The notes beneath the pieces were generated by a model that did not search any database, had not been told where the DNA came from, and was given only the letters and a program-made list of their open reading frames with translations. Position numbers and translations under genes: made by a program. Source: Massilia sp. CFBP 13721 (GTDB lineage: Bacteria; Pseudomonadota; Gammaproteobacteria; Burkholderiales; Burkholderiaceae_D). From it: a stretch of DNA of 64,000 nucleotides. The stretch covers positions 63,965 through 127,964 of the forward strand of contig NZ_JACYUY010000015.1 of NCBI RefSeq assembly GCF_014842025.1, in the 5' to 3' direction. Shown here piece by piece: positions 34,207-43,708 of this stretch (positions within the stretch are counted from its first letter, which is position 1; every line of letters begins with the position of its first letter).

Positions 34207-35211
34207 ATGACTTCACGTATCACCCACTGGGCGCGCCGCCTGCCGGCCGCTGCGGCGCTGGCCTTGTGCGCCATCGCTTCGCAGGCCGTGCACGCCGCCG
34301 ACCCGGTCAAGATCGGCTTTCTGGTCAAGCAGGCCGAGGAACCGTGGTTCCAGGACGAGTGGAAGCATGCCGAGCAGGCTGCCAAGGAAAAGGGTTTCGC
34401 GCTGGTCAAGATCGGCGTGCCGAACGGCGAAAAGATGATCTCGGCGATCGACAACCTGGCCGCGCAAAAGGCGCAGGGCTTCGTCATCTGCGCGCCGGAC
34501 GTCAAATTGGGCGCAGCCGTGGCGCGCGCCGCCAAGCGCAACAACCTGAAAGTGATGTCGGTCGACGACCGCCTGGTCGACGGCGCCGGCAAACCGATCG
34601 CCGGCATCCCGCACATGGGCATTTCCGCCACCGCCATCGGCACGCAGGTGGGCCAGGCGATCGCCGCCGAAATCAAGGCGCGCGGCTGGAAGCCGGCCGA
34701 AGTTGGCGCGCTGCGCATCGCCTACGACCAGCTGCCGACCGGGCGCGAACGCACCGGCGGCGCGGTGGCGGTGCTGAAGGCGGCCGGCGTGCCGGCGGCG
34801 AACATCGTCGATGCGCCGCAGACCAAGACCGATACCGAATCGGCCTACAACGCCGCCAACATCGCGCTGACCAAGAACCCGAAGATCCGCCACTGGGTCG
34901 CCTTTGGCCTGAACGACGAAGCCGTGATGGGCGCCGTGCGCGCCGCCGAGGGCCGCGGCTTCAAGGCCGATTCGATGATCGGCGTCGGCATCGGCGGCAG
35001 CCGCACCGCGCTGAACGAATTCGCCAAGCCGGCCCCGACCGGCTTCTTCGGCACGATCATGCTGAGCCCGCGCCGCCACGGCTACGAAACCTCGATCAAC
35101 ATGTACGAGTGGATCGCCCACAACAAGGTACCGCCGGCCGACATCCAGACCAGCGGCACCCTGGTCACGCGCGCCAACCTGGCCAAGGTGCGGCGCGAGA
35201 CGGGGATCTGA
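34207..35211 (+). CDS. araF: L-arabinose-type ABC importer, periplasmic binding protein (AraF-like)
   Basis: This 334-residue periplasmic protein has a signal peptide ([21 protein letters not shown]). The mature start, [20 protein letters not shown], closely follows E. coli Ara[27 protein letters not shown] and [12 protein letters not shown] also fit. It delivers L-arabinose to AraGH. AGGAG five bases before ATG 34207 fixes the start over the ATG at 34180. It is the second pentose importer in the window, 4 kb after the YtfQ system, without a shared operator that I can see. Confidence 0.92.
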   Translation: MTSRITHWARRLPAAAALALCAIASQAVHAADPVKIGFLVKQAEEPWFQDEWKHAEQAAKEKGFALVKIGVPNGEKMISAIDNLAAQKAQGFVICAPDVKLGAAVARAAKRNNLKVMSVDDRLVDGAGKPIAGIPHMGISATAIGTQVGQAIAAEIKARGWKPAEVGALRIAYDQLPTGRERTGGAVAVLKAAGVPAANIVDAPQTKTDTESAYNAANIALTKNPKIRHWVAFGLNDEAVMGAVRAAEGRGFKADSMIGVGIGGSRTALNEFAKPAPTGFFGTIMLSPRRHGYETSINMYEWIAHNKVPPADIQTSGTLVTRANLAKVRRETGI

Positions 35212-35212
35212 C

Positions 35213-36769
35213 GTGAGCACAGTTGCAAGCGCCGCCGTAAGCGCGGTTCCGAGCCTGCAGTTCGAGCAGGTCACCAAACTGTTCCCCGGCGTGACCGCCC
35301 TCGGCGGCGTCAGCTTCGCGGCGCATGCCGGCGCGGTGCACGGCCTGCTCGGCGAAAACGGCGCCGGCAAGTCGACGCTGCTCAAAATCCTGGGCGGCCA
35401 GTACCGCCCGGACGGCGGGCGCCTGCTGCTGAACGGCGTCGAGTGCAAGTTCCAGTCGGCCGGCGACGCCATCAAGGCCGGCATCGCCGTCATCCACCAG
35501 GAACTGCAGTACGTGGCCGAACTGACGGTGGCCGAGAACGTCCTGCTGGGACGCATGCCGACCCGCTTCGGCATCCTCGACCGGGCCGCGGCGCGCACGC
35601 TGGTGGCGGCGCAGCTGGCGGCCATCGGCGTCGACCTCGACCCGGACGCGCGCCTGGCCGACCTGTCGATCGCGCAGCGCCAGATGGTCGAGATCTGCAA
35701 GGCCATCATGCAGAACGCCCAGGTGATCGCCTTCGACGAGCCGACCAGCAGCCTGTCGCACCGCGAGACCGAGATCCTGTTCCGCCTGGTGCACCGCCTG
35801 CGCGCGGAAGGGCGCACGCTGATCTACATCTCGCACCGCCTCGACGAACTCTATGAATTGTGCGACGCCTGCACGATTTTCCGCGACGGCCGCAAGATCG
35901 TCACGCATCCGGTGATGGCCGAGGTCTCGCGCGAACGCCTGATCAGCGACATGGTCGGACGCGAGCTGACCGACATCTACGACTACCGTCCGCGCCCGCT
36001 CGGCGCCGAACGCCTGCGCGTGCGCGGCATGGCCGGCGCCAAGATCGAAGGCAGCCACGATTTCGTCGTGCGCGCCGGCGAAGTGCTGGGCTTTTTCGGC
36101 CTGGTCGGAGCAGGGCGCAGCGAGTTGCTGCGCCTGGTGTATGGCGCCGACCGCCGCAAGAGCGGCACGGTGGAACTCGACGGCAAAGTCGTCGATCCGT
36201 CCGGCCCGGCCGCGGCGATCCGCGCCGGCATCGTGCTGTGCCCGGAAGACCGCAAGGAGCAGGGCATCCTGGCCCACGCCTCGGTCGCCGAGAACATCAA
36301 CATCAGCGTGCGCCGCCTGGGCCTCCTGGGCGGGCTGTTCCTGCGCCACCGCGAGGAAGCGCGCCGCGCCGACGAATTCATCGGCCGCCTGCGCATCAAG
36401 ACTCCGAACCGGATGCAGGAAATCCGCCTGCTCTCGGGCGGCAACCAGCAAAAGGCGATCCTCGCGCGCTGGCTGGCCGAACCGGGCATGAAGGTGCTGA
36501 TCCTCGACGAGCCGACGCGTGGCATCGACGTCGGCGCCAAGAACGAAATCTACCGCATCATCCACGAGGTGGCCGAACGCGGCTGCTGCGTGATCGTCAT
36601 CTCGAGCGAACTGCCGGAAGTGCTGGGCATTTCCGACCGCGTGATCGTCATGCGCGAAGGCCGCATGAGCGGCGAACTGGCGCGCGCCGATGCCAACGAG
36701 CGCACCGTGCTGGGCCTGGCCCTGCCGGACGTCGCCACCCCTGAACCTGTCCTCCGGAGCATCCCATGA
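35213..36769 (+). CDS. araG: L-arabinose-type ABC importer, tandem ATPase (AraG-like)
   Basis: This 518-residue double ABC ATPase starts with GTG one base after the araF stop. The first domain has Walker [17 protein letters not shown] and [10 protein letters not shown]. The second has a degenerate GAGRSEL loop, [15 protein letters not shown] and [11 protein letters not shown]. It powers L-arabinose uptake with AraF and AraH. The stop overlaps the araH start (ATGA). It is a paralogue of the YtfR-like ATPase, but the flanking sequences differ, so this is not a recent duplication. Confidence 0.94.
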   Translation: MSTVASAAVSAVPSLQFEQVTKLFPGVTALGGVSFAAHAGAVHGLLGENGAGKSTLLKILGGQYRPDGGRLLLNGVECKFQSAGDAIKAGIAVIHQELQYVAELTVAENVLLGRMPTRFGILDRAAARTLVAAQLAAIGVDLDPDARLADLSIAQRQMVEICKAIMQNAQVIAFDEPTSSLSHRETEILFRLVHRLRAEGRTLIYISHRLDELYELCDACTIFRDGRKIVTHPVMAEVSRERLISDMVGRELTDIYDYRPRPLGAERLRVRGMAGAKIEGSHDFVVRAGEVLGFFGLVGAGRSELLRLVYGADRRKSGTVELDGKVVDPSGPAAAIRAGIVLCPEDRKEQGILAHASVAENINISVRRLGLLGGLFLRHREEARRADEFIGRLRIKTPNRMQEIRLLSGGNQQKAILARWLAEPGMKVLILDEPTRGIDVGAKNEIYRIIHEVAERGCCVIVISSELPEVLGISDRVIVMREGRMSGELARADANERTVLGLALPDVATPEPVLRSIP

Positions 36770-37764
36770 GCACCACCAGCACCACTTCCCCAACCAGCGT
36801 CGGCCTGCCGGCGCTGGTGCGCCAGCGCCAGCAACGCAAATGGCTGATGGACTACAGCATGCCGATCGCCTACGCGCTGCTGTTCGTCGTGCTGGCCGCC
36901 ACCGTCGACAACTTCTTCTCGGTGCCGAACATCGTCGGCCTGATGCTGTCGGTGGCGCAGATCGGCATGGTCGCCTGCACCATGATGCTGTGCCTGGCCT
37001 CGCGCGATTTCGACCTGTCGATCGGTTCGACCATCGCCTTCGCCGGCGTGCTGGGCGCGATCATCCTCGAACGCACCGACAGCGTGATGCTGGCGATGGG
37101 CGGCGGCCTGGCCGCGGGCGCGCTGATCGGCGCCTTCAACGGCGTGCTGATCGCCTACCTGCGCGTGAACGCGCTGATCGCCACGCTGGCCACCATGCTG
37201 ATGGTGCGCGGCATGGCCTTCATCGTCTCGCAGGGCCAGGCGGTCGGCATCGCCAACGAAACCTTCATGTCCCTCGGCGACACGCGCGTGTTCGGGATGC
37301 CGCTGCCAGTGCTGGTGGCGGCAGGCTGCTTCGTGGTGTTCGGCGTGCTGCTGAACCACACGGTCTTTGGTCGTAACACGCTGGCCATCGGCGGCAATCC
37401 GGAAGCGGCGCGCCTGGCGGGCGTGCGCGTCGAGCGCCTGCGCGTCTGGATCTTCCTGCTGCAGGGCGTGGTGGTGGCGCTGGCCGGCCTGATCATGGCG
37501 GCGCGCATCACCAGCGGCCAGCCGAACGCAGCGCAAGGCTTCGAGCTCGACGTGATCTCGGCCTGCGTGCTGGGCGGCGTCTCGCTCCAGGGCGGCAAGG
37601 CGCGCATCTTCGGTGTGCTGATCGGCGTGCTGATCATGGGTACCGTGGAAAACGTCATGAACCTGCTCGACGTCGACGCCTTCTACCAGTACCTGATGCG
37701 CGGCGTGATCCTGCTGGCGGCGGTGCTGTTCGACCAGTTGAAGACGCGCGGCGAGCGGCACTGA
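36766..37764 (+). CDS. araH: L-arabinose-type ABC importer, permease (AraH-like)
   Basis: This 332-residue CUT2 permease has many hydrophobic segments; [20 protein letters not shown] and [19 protein letters not shown] mark the family. Unlike the YtfT-YjfF system, only one permease gene follows the ATPase, so AraH probably works as a homodimer. It is the last gene of the operon; a hairpin with a T-rich tail starts 19 bp downstream. Confidence 0.93.
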   Translation: MSTTSTTSPTSVGLPALVRQRQQRKWLMDYSMPIAYALLFVVLAATVDNFFSVPNIVGLMLSVAQIGMVACTMMLCLASRDFDLSIGSTIAFAGVLGAIILERTDSVMLAMGGGLAAGALIGAFNGVLIAYLRVNALIATLATMLMVRGMAFIVSQGQAVGIANETFMSLGDTRVFGMPLPVLVAAGCFVVFGVLLNHTVFGRNTLAIGGNPEAARLAGVRVERLRVWIFLLQGVVVALAGLIMAARITSGQPNAAQGFELDVISACVLGGVSLQGGKARIFGVLIGVLIMGTVENVMNLLDVDAFYQYLMRGVILLAAVLFDQLKTRGERH

Positions 37765-37782
37765 TCGGCAATATCGGTAGGG

Positions 37783-37814
37783 GGGGCGCGCAATGCGTCC
37801 CGCCTTTCGTTTTT
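37783..37814 (+). terminator. Probable terminator after araH
   Basis: GGGGCGC (37783-37789) pairs with GCGTCCC (37795-37801), with one G-T pair, around a five-base loop. It is followed by CGCCTTTCGTTTTT, giving a T-rich tail slightly offset from the stem. Confidence 0.5.
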
Positions 37815-38075
37815 GTCGTTAGCCGTGGCGTAACGTAGGGTGGGCACCTGTGCCCACGCGTTACGTGCGTTTCACCGGTACGCGACTGTGACTGTTCGTT
37901 CGCGGTATCCAGTGGCTTTGAGCACCTCGCAAATGTCCGCTGGATTCCGTGCGAATGAATATCACCGCAGTCGATGAAAGGATGTGCCCGTAACGCGTGG
38001 ACTCAGGAGTCCACCCTACGTTACGCTGCTGCCAGCAATAAAGGCAGGCATAGCGGTGCACCATCGATCTCGAAT

Positions 38076-38090
38076 CAATCTAAACGGTTT
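38076..38090 (+). promoter_or_regulatory. Candidate operator, copy 1: CAATCTAAACGGTTT
   Basis: This site matches 38258-38272 at 13 of 15 positions. The AAACGGTTT part is nearly palindromic, as in LacI-type operators. It lies 288 bp before the TonB receptor start. Confidence 0.4.
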
Positions 38091-38257
38091 CACTCCCTCC
38101 TTACGCGCCTTAAGAAGCGCTCACTTGGCATGCCCGGGCGCGGCCCGCTGCCCGAATCTGTCTCATCTTTATCATTTCAATGCGCGAAACGCTCAAGTTG
38201 CTGACCGTTTCCAAAAATCAGCACATGCACCAAGTAAATATCGGCCTTAGAACAATA

Positions 38258-38272
38258 CAATCTAAATCGTTT
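38258..38272 (+). promoter_or_regulatory. Candidate operator, copy 2: CAATCTAAATCGTTT
   Basis: This is the second copy of the motif at 38076-38090, 182 bp further on. It overlaps a TACAAT box, so binding here could block transcription of the receptor gene. Confidence 0.4.
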
Positions 38273-38377
38273 GCAGCCGCAATGCATGCGCCCAAGCGCA
38301 GCCCTGCAGCAAAGCTCGACAACGCCGGCGGCCCCTGGTCAAGCCGGCGCATATAACGATAACGTGGAGGAGTGGAG

Positions 38378-41300
38378 ATGACACCGTATTCGCATCAGGT
38401 ATTCCCGATCAAACGATTGACCCAGGCAGTGGCGATGGCCTGGCTGGCTGCCGCCGCGGCGCCGTCGCTTGCACAGCAAGCCGAACCCGCTGCAGCGACC
38501 TCGGCCACCACCGAGACGCTGGCCGATGCGCCGCAGCAGGTGCTGGTGATCGGCGCGCGCGAGTCGCAGCGCAGCGCCATCGCCCGCAAGAAGCGCGCCG
38601 ATACCGCGCAGGATTCGATCATTGCCGAAGACGTCGGCGCCTTCCCTGACCGTAACGTGGCCGATGCGATTTCGCGCGTCGCCGGCGTGGCGGTCGACCG
38701 CGGCGAATTCGGCGAAGGCATCAGCGTGTCGATCCGCGGCAATGGCCCGGAACTGACCCGCGTCGAGCTGGACGGCCAGGGCGTGCAGCAGGCCGGCGGC
38801 GCCGACATGCTGGGCGGTATTTCGGCGGGCGCGGATACGTCCGGCGGCCGCGCGGTCGAAATGCGCCAGCTGTCTTCTGACCTGATCAAGAGCGTCGACG
38901 TGATCAAGGGCTCGACCGCCGACATGACCGAGGGTTCGCTCGGCGGCGGCGTCAAGATCACCACCCGCAGCGGCCTCGACTTCAAGAAGGATTACCTGTC
39001 GGTGCGCGTGGCAGGCCAGCAGAATTCGATCAACAAGAAGGTCAACCCCAACCTGAACGTCATCGGCGTCAAGAAGTTGATGGATGGCCGCCTGGGCGTG
39101 CTGGTCAATCTCTCGAAGAGCAGCGTCAACCAGGAAGCGCACCGGATTGACCAGGGCGGCGCCAGCAGCCAGCTGGGCCACGTGCGCCTGATGGACTTCG
39201 ACAATTCGCCGGAGAAGACGGTCGCCCTGCGTCCCGATACGCTGAACCTGAACGACATCCAGTCGACCACGCCGTTCTACACGGTCCCGTACAGCAATGC
39301 TGCATCGGGCAGCTGGGTCAGCATGACGCCGAAGGACGTGCTCGAAGGCTCGGCCGCGGCCAAGACCAAGGCCGAGTGCTACCAGAAATTCCCGATCTTG
39401 CCGGCTGCCACCGCCGCCCTGATCGGCACCGGCAGCAACAACCGCACGAATGCCCAGAACATCACGTTGCTGGCGCTGCAGAGCTGCCTGGGCCAGTGGA
39501 ACGACTGGACGCCGAGCAATACCCGCTATTTCGTCAACCGCTGGAACGACGACCGCGTGAGCGGCGACCTGCGCCTGGACTTCAAGGTCAACGACAACCT
39601 GACGATCTACGCCAAGCACAGCCGCAGCAAGGGCGAAGTCATCAACTACAGCACCAACATGAACTACGGCAGCGTGAACGTGAACGGGGCGACCGCGCGC
39701 GGGCCGAACGGGTTCAACGGCGCGACCTCGATCGACACGACCGCGGTGCAGCCCAACGGCGCCGGCGGTATCCGCACCCTGAATCCCCCTTCCGGCTACT
39801 TCCTCTATCCGGGCGAGCTGACCTACCGGAGCGGCAGTACCAGCGGCAGCGTCATCACGACCCCTGGCCTGAACGGCGCCGTGTCCAACATCGACCCGGC
39901 CTCGGTCGTGGTCGATGCGAACCACCACCTGACCAGCTTCACGATTGCCGACGGCCTGTTCGGCGTCGACAACACCACGTCGACCATCGGCACCAAATCG
40001 AGCTATACCCAGGCGGGCGGCACCTTCAAGAAGGGCATCGTGCGCGCCGAGTTCCTGCTGGGCGACTCGAAGTCGGACTTCTACCGCTACGAAAAGCGCA
40101 TGAGCCAGAGCGCCTATCTCGGCCCGACCAGCGCCAAGGTACTGCCGAACGGCATCTGGAACTACTCGCCGAACAACTCGGTGGACCTGACCAACCCGAA
40201 CAACTGGTTGAGCCTGGCCCCATCGGCCGCGGTGACCGCCGCCGCCGCCAGCGCCACCGCGCCGGCGACGCCCGCCTACACCAGCGCCCAGCTGCCGCTG
40301 ACGGGCAACTCGACGACGCTGTCGTTCCAGAACCCGCGCATCAACGAGTCGTACGAGAAGACCGCGAAGCTCGACGTCAACATCGCCACCGACGAGTACA
40401 TCCCCTTCGTTCCGTCGATCAAGGTCGGCTATAGCCGCCGCAAGAGCGGCTACGACGCCTGGAACACCGGCGGCCCGACCGTGCAGGATGCGGTCGGCAC
40501 CTTCGGCACCGCCGGCTACATTCCAGGCATTTATATCTCGACCAACAACCTGCGCTCGAACTTCATCGTCTGCCAGGACACGCCGGGTTCGCTCGCGCCG
40601 GGCGGCCGCCCGTGCCAGTACGGCTACAACCCGAGCACGAACCCGAGCACGGCGCGCCAGGGCACCTACGTCCTCACGCCGGAGCAATACCGCGACTTCT
40701 TCAAGCAGTCCTACACGAAGGAGATGACCAACCAGTTCTATGGCGGCGACAAGGATCGTCCGGAAGGCCTTATCCAGGGCTGGACCGAGTTCGACATCGA
40801 CAAGGCCTACGCGGTGCTGGGCGTGCAGAACTACAACCTCGATTGCATCAAGACTTGCATCGGCAGCGACGGCAAGATGTACGACCAGCCGAAGAACTCG
40901 ATCATGGAACAGGTCGATGCCGGCTACGTGATGACCAACTTCGAAGTCGACCGCTTCCCCTTCACCCAGCGCTCGCTGCCGTTCGGCATCGTTTTCGACG
41001 GTAACATCGGCGTGCGCGCCGTGAAGACCAAGGTGGTCGGCAGCGGCCAGTTGACCTTCCAGTCGATCGTCCCGACCGCCAATTACAACTACCAGGATCC
41101 GAATAACGCCGCGGGCATCACCACCCGCGTGTACCGCAAGGAAACGGCGATCAATGCGAAGACGACCGATTACCTGCCGTCGCTGAACTTCAATACCTGG
41201 GTGATTCCGGACAAGCTGGTCCTGCGCTACAACTGGGGCAAGACCATCGGCCGTCCGGCCGCCGGCCGCCTGATCCCGAACGGTACCTGCGTCTATGATG

Positions 41301-42190
41301 GCCGCAGGCTGGTCGAAACCGACGAAGAGGGCAGCGAGAGCGATGCACTGATGCGCTGTAACGACGTCATGGGCAACCCGGAAATCAAGCCGCTGACCAA
41401 CTACAACCAGAACCTGTCGCTGGAATGGTATCCGAACAAGGACATCATGCTGTCGGGCGCGGTCTACCGGCAAAAGGGCGTCATCGGCGCCCCGAGCCTG
41501 ATCGAAACCGTCGACAACATCTATCCGTTCGCCGGTTCCAGTGCCGTCGATCCGCAGACCGGCACGCCGCTGTCCGACCTGGCGTTCTCGCTGCGCCGCT
41601 GGACCAACCAGATCCCGTTCACCCGCACGGGCTTCGAAGTGTCGAGCAAGGTGGGCTTCACCGCCTTGCCGTGGTACCTGCGCTATACCGGCGTCGACCT
41701 GAACTACACCCGCAACAAGTCGACCCTGGAAGGCGGCGCGATGCGCGACCTGATCACGGGCGACACCCTGCCGGTGGCCGGCGAGCCGCACCACTCGTGG
41801 AATGCGTCGGTCTGGTATGACGACGGCGCCCTGTCGATGCGTGTCGGCCTGCAGATCAAGGCGAGCACCTTCTCGTGCACCTCCGGCTGCAACAGCAACT
41901 CGGTCAACAACTATCCGGCCGTTGGCCAGACCCTGGTGCGTTTCCCGACCTACCTGCCGGGCACCCCGGTGTTCCGCCTCGGCACGCGTTACCTCGACGC
42001 GAAGATCGCCTACAAGATCACCGACTGGGTCGAGATCTTCGCCGAGGGCCGCAACCTGGGCAAGATCCACACCGGCAACAACACCGGTGGCTACGCCAAC
42101 TTCGCCGACGGTACGCCGAACGTCTACAACGACATCTTCTCCGGCGCCACCTTCATGGCGGGTCTGAATTTCAAGTTCGGCGGGCGGTAA
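38378..42190 (+). CDS. TonB-dependent receptor, very long carbohydrate-type
   Basis: This 1270-residue outer-membrane protein has a signal region (TQAVAMAWLAAAAAPSLAQQ), a TonB-box-like VLVIGARE and a plug domain (about 60-210) with DVGAFPDRNVADAISRVAG, SIRGNGPELTRVELDG and VIKGSTADMTEGSLGG. This pattern belongs to the large TIGR01782-type receptors often tied to plant glycan uptake. A long barrel follows and ends FMAGLNFKFGG. At ~1270 residues it is longer than usual for the type (often 900-1000), with Tyr/Asn/Ser-rich loops near 380-560. GGAGGAGTGGAG precedes ATG 38378. Its location after araFGH suggests arabino-oligosaccharide uptake, which is inference. Confidence 0.9.
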   Translation: MTPYSHQVFPIKRLTQAVAMAWLAAAAAPSLAQQAEPAAATSATTETLADAPQQVLVIGARESQRSAIARKKRADTAQDSIIAEDVGAFPDRNVADAISRVAGVAVDRGEFGEGISVSIRGNGPELTRVELDGQGVQQAGGADMLGGISAGADTSGGRAVEMRQLSSDLIKSVDVIKGSTADMTEGSLGGGVKITTRSGLDFKKDYLSVRVAGQQNSINKKVNPNLNVIGVKKLMDGRLGVLVNLSKSSVNQEAHRIDQGGASSQLGHVRLMDFDNSPEKTVALRPDTLNLNDIQSTTPFYTVPYSNAASGSWVSMTPKDVLEGSAAAKTKAECYQKFPILPAATAALIGTGSNNRTNAQNITLLALQSCLGQWNDWTPSNTRYFVNRWNDDRVSGDLRLDFKVNDNLTIYAKHSRSKGEVINYSTNMNYGSVNVNGATARGPNGFNGATSIDTTAVQPNGAGGIRTLNPPSGYFLYPGELTYRSGSTSGSVITTPGLNGAVSNIDPASVVVDANHHLTSFTIADGLFGVDNTTSTIGTKSSYTQAGGTFKKGIVRAEFLLGDSKSDFYRYEKRMSQSAYLGPTSAKVLPNGIWNYSPNNSVDLTNPNNWLSLAPSAAVTAAAASATAPATPAYTSAQLPLTGNSTTLSFQNPRINESYEKTAKLDVNIATDEYIPFVPSIKVGYSRRKSGYDAWNTGGPTVQDAVGTFGTAGYIPGIYISTNNLRSNFIVCQDTPGSLAPGGRPCQYGYNPSTNPSTARQGTYVLTPEQYRDFFKQSYTKEMTNQFYGGDKDRPEGLIQGWTEFDIDKAYAVLGVQNYNLDCIKTCIGSDGKMYDQPKNSIMEQVDAGYVMTNFEVDRFPFTQRSLPFGIVFDGNIGVRAVKTKVVGSGQLTFQSIVPTANYNYQDPNNAAGITTRVYRKETAINAKTTDYLPSLNFNTWVIPDKLVLRYNWGKTIGRPAAGRLIPNGTCVYDGRRLVETDEEGSESDALMRCNDVMGNPEIKPLTNYNQNLSLEWYPNKDIMLSGAVYRQKGVIGAPSLIETVDNIYPFAGSSAVDPQTGTPLSDLAFSLRRWTNQIPFTRTGFEVSSKVGFTALPWYLRYTGVDLNYTRNKSTLEGGAMRDLITGDTLPVAGEPHHSWNASVWYDDGALSMRVGLQIKASTFSCTSGCNSNSVNNYPAVGQTLVRFPTYLPGTPVFRLGTRYLDAKIAYKITDWVEIFAEGRNLGKIHTGNNTGGYANFADGTPNVYNDIFSGATFMAGLNFKFGGR

Positions 42191-42269
42191 TCGGGCCAAT
42201 CAGCGGATGGCCGCCGGGGCCGGCATGACCCCGGCGGCGCTCAAAACAGCTAAAACAGACGAGACAATC

Positions 42270-43601
42270 ATGAAACCAACATTCTTCCGTTCTTCCCGTT
42301 CCATCGCGGTCAGCGCGATCGCCGCGGCCGCGCTGGCCGCCTGCGGCGGTGGCGGCGGCGACGACTCGCCGGCCCAGGCCCCGATCGCCACCGCGGCTAC
42401 CGGCACCGTCGCCGTCGCGGCCATGACCGGCGCGCCATCCTGCGCATTCGACCAGGTCAATGTCAGCATCGCCCGGATCCGCTTCCACAAGGACTTCCAG
42501 GCGACGGCCGCCTCGAGCGGCTGGTCGGAAGTGGCCTTCGCGGTGGGGGCCAAGAAGCTCAACCTGCTCAATGCGGCGGGCGTGCTGAGCGGCGCCACCA
42601 CGAGCCTCGGCGATGTCACGCTGCCGGCCGGCATCTACACCCAGATGCGCCTTGTGATCGAGACCCCCGTCGCCGCCACGCCGAGCCCGAACACCGTCAG
42701 GGTGAAAGGCCAGTCCACGATCGCCGGCCCCGGGGCGCCCGGTTCACTGGAAACTCCAGCCAGCCTGGCAAGCGAAGGCGTCAAGATGCCGATCGACCTG
42801 ACGATCGAAGAAGGCAAACAGGCGAGCGTCGTGTTCGATTTCGACGCCTGCAATTCGATCCAGCCGCGCGGCGACAAATACCTGCTCCGGCCGGTGGCGC
42901 GCGTCGTCCCGGCCGCGCTGAACGGCGTCAGCGGCTATATCGACAAGGCGGCGCTGGCCAGCGACGTGGTCATCACCGCCCAGCAGGGCGGCATCAGCGC
43001 CATCACCACCGTGCCGAATCCGACCACCGGCGAATTCCTGCTGCCGCGCCTCCCGGCCGGCAACTACGACGTCGTCATCACCGGCAAGGGCCGCGCCACC
43101 TCCGTCATCGGCCAGGTGCCGGTGGCGGCGAACACCACGGTCGCCGTCTCCACGGTGGCCGCGCCGATCGTTCTGCCGACCAGCACCACCAGCACCATCT
43201 CGGGCCAGATCGGCTATGCGGCCGGCAAGGCGGCGCCGGAGAGCGGCACCTGGGTGGCGGCGTCGCAGTCGATCGCCGCGAATGCCAGCACCGGTATTCC
43301 CGCAAGCACCTTTGCCCACCGCTTCCAGCCGGTCGACCAGGCAACGGGCAATTACACGCTGACCGACTTGCCGCGCGCCTCGCTGCGTTACGCGTTGTAC
43401 AAGCCGGCGCTGCCGCTGACGCTGGCCAACATCACGACCGTGCCGGCGGCCGGCCGCTACAAGGTCGAAGCGGTGGCAACCGGCTACAGCCGTGTCACTA
43501 CCTTCGGCACCAACTCGAGCGGCGTACCGACCGCCACTGCGACGGCCGATGTGAATGCCAGCACCGGCAACGTCGCCAACGTCAATATCATTTTCTATTG
43601 A
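42270..43601 (+). CDS. DUF4382 lipoprotein
   Basis: This 443-residue probable lipoprotein has the lipobox LAAC at 22-25, with Cys25 followed by a Gly run. The N-terminal DUF4382 domain (about 45-215) contains CAFDQVNVSIARIRFHK and LTIEEGKQASVVFDFDAC; the rest has carboxypeptidase-regulatory-like beta domains (GYIDKA, GEFLLPRLPAGNYDVVITG, ISGQIGYAAG). Such proteins sit on the cell surface or periplasm, and a role in ligand binding is only a guess. The start is ATG 42270, since the lipobox follows at the right distance; the upstream open frame from 42207 is not needed. It lies 79 bp after the receptor and ends in a clear terminator. Confidence 0.82.
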   Translation: MKPTFFRSSRSIAVSAIAAAALAACGGGGGDDSPAQAPIATAATGTVAVAAMTGAPSCAFDQVNVSIARIRFHKDFQATAASSGWSEVAFAVGAKKLNLLNAAGVLSGATTSLGDVTLPAGIYTQMRLVIETPVAATPSPNTVRVKGQSTIAGPGAPGSLETPASLASEGVKMPIDLTIEEGKQASVVFDFDACNSIQPRGDKYLLRPVARVVPAALNGVSGYIDKAALASDVVITAQQGGISAITTVPNPTTGEFLLPRLPAGNYDVVITGKGRATSVIGQVPVAANTTVAVSTVAAPIVLPTSTTSTISGQIGYAAGKAAPESGTWVAASQSIAANASTGIPASTFAHRFQPVDQATGNYTLTDLPRASLRYALYKPALPLTLANITTVPAAGRYKVEAVATGYSRVTTFGTNSSGVPTATATADVNASTGNVANVNIIFY

Positions 43602-43653
43602 TCGTAGCGGCTGGAACCGGGTGCGCCATGCGGCGACCCGGTCTTGAAATTTC

Positions 43654-43690
43654 AACCCCGGTGGGCTTCGCAGCTCGTCCGGGGTTTTTT
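43654..43690 (+). terminator. Intrinsic terminator after the DUF4382 gene
   Basis: AACCCCGG (43654-43661) pairs perfectly with CCGGGGTT (43679-43686), followed by TTTTTT from 43685. The next start codon is only 18 bp away at 43709, so it may also act as a leader attenuator. Confidence 0.85.
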
Positions 43691-43708
43691 GCCCTGTGAG
43701 CCATTCCG

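Larger units (their letters stand above)
37815..38377. other. Gene-free region with REP-like repeats and the TonB-receptor promoter area
   Basis: I see no gene here. REP-like palindromes lie at 37835-37860 (GTAGGGTGGGCACC to TGCCCACGCG) and, inverted, at 37994-38019 (core GTGGACTC paired with GAGTCCAC). The rest has lower GC. Two 15-bp near-copies of CAATCTAAACGGTTT lie at 38076 and 38258. TACAAT at 38256-38261 could be a -10 box for the receptor. Confidence 0.7.

Noticed and set aside
37974-38250. Small open frames before the TonB receptor as a gene
   Set aside because: They begin in a REP-like element, lack a ribosome site, and overlap each other in different frames.
38339-42199. A 1286-residue open frame antisense to the TonB receptor
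   Set aside because: It mirrors the receptor codon pattern, has no ribosome site or recognisable domain, and the plus frame is a clear receptor. High GC makes long antisense frames common here.
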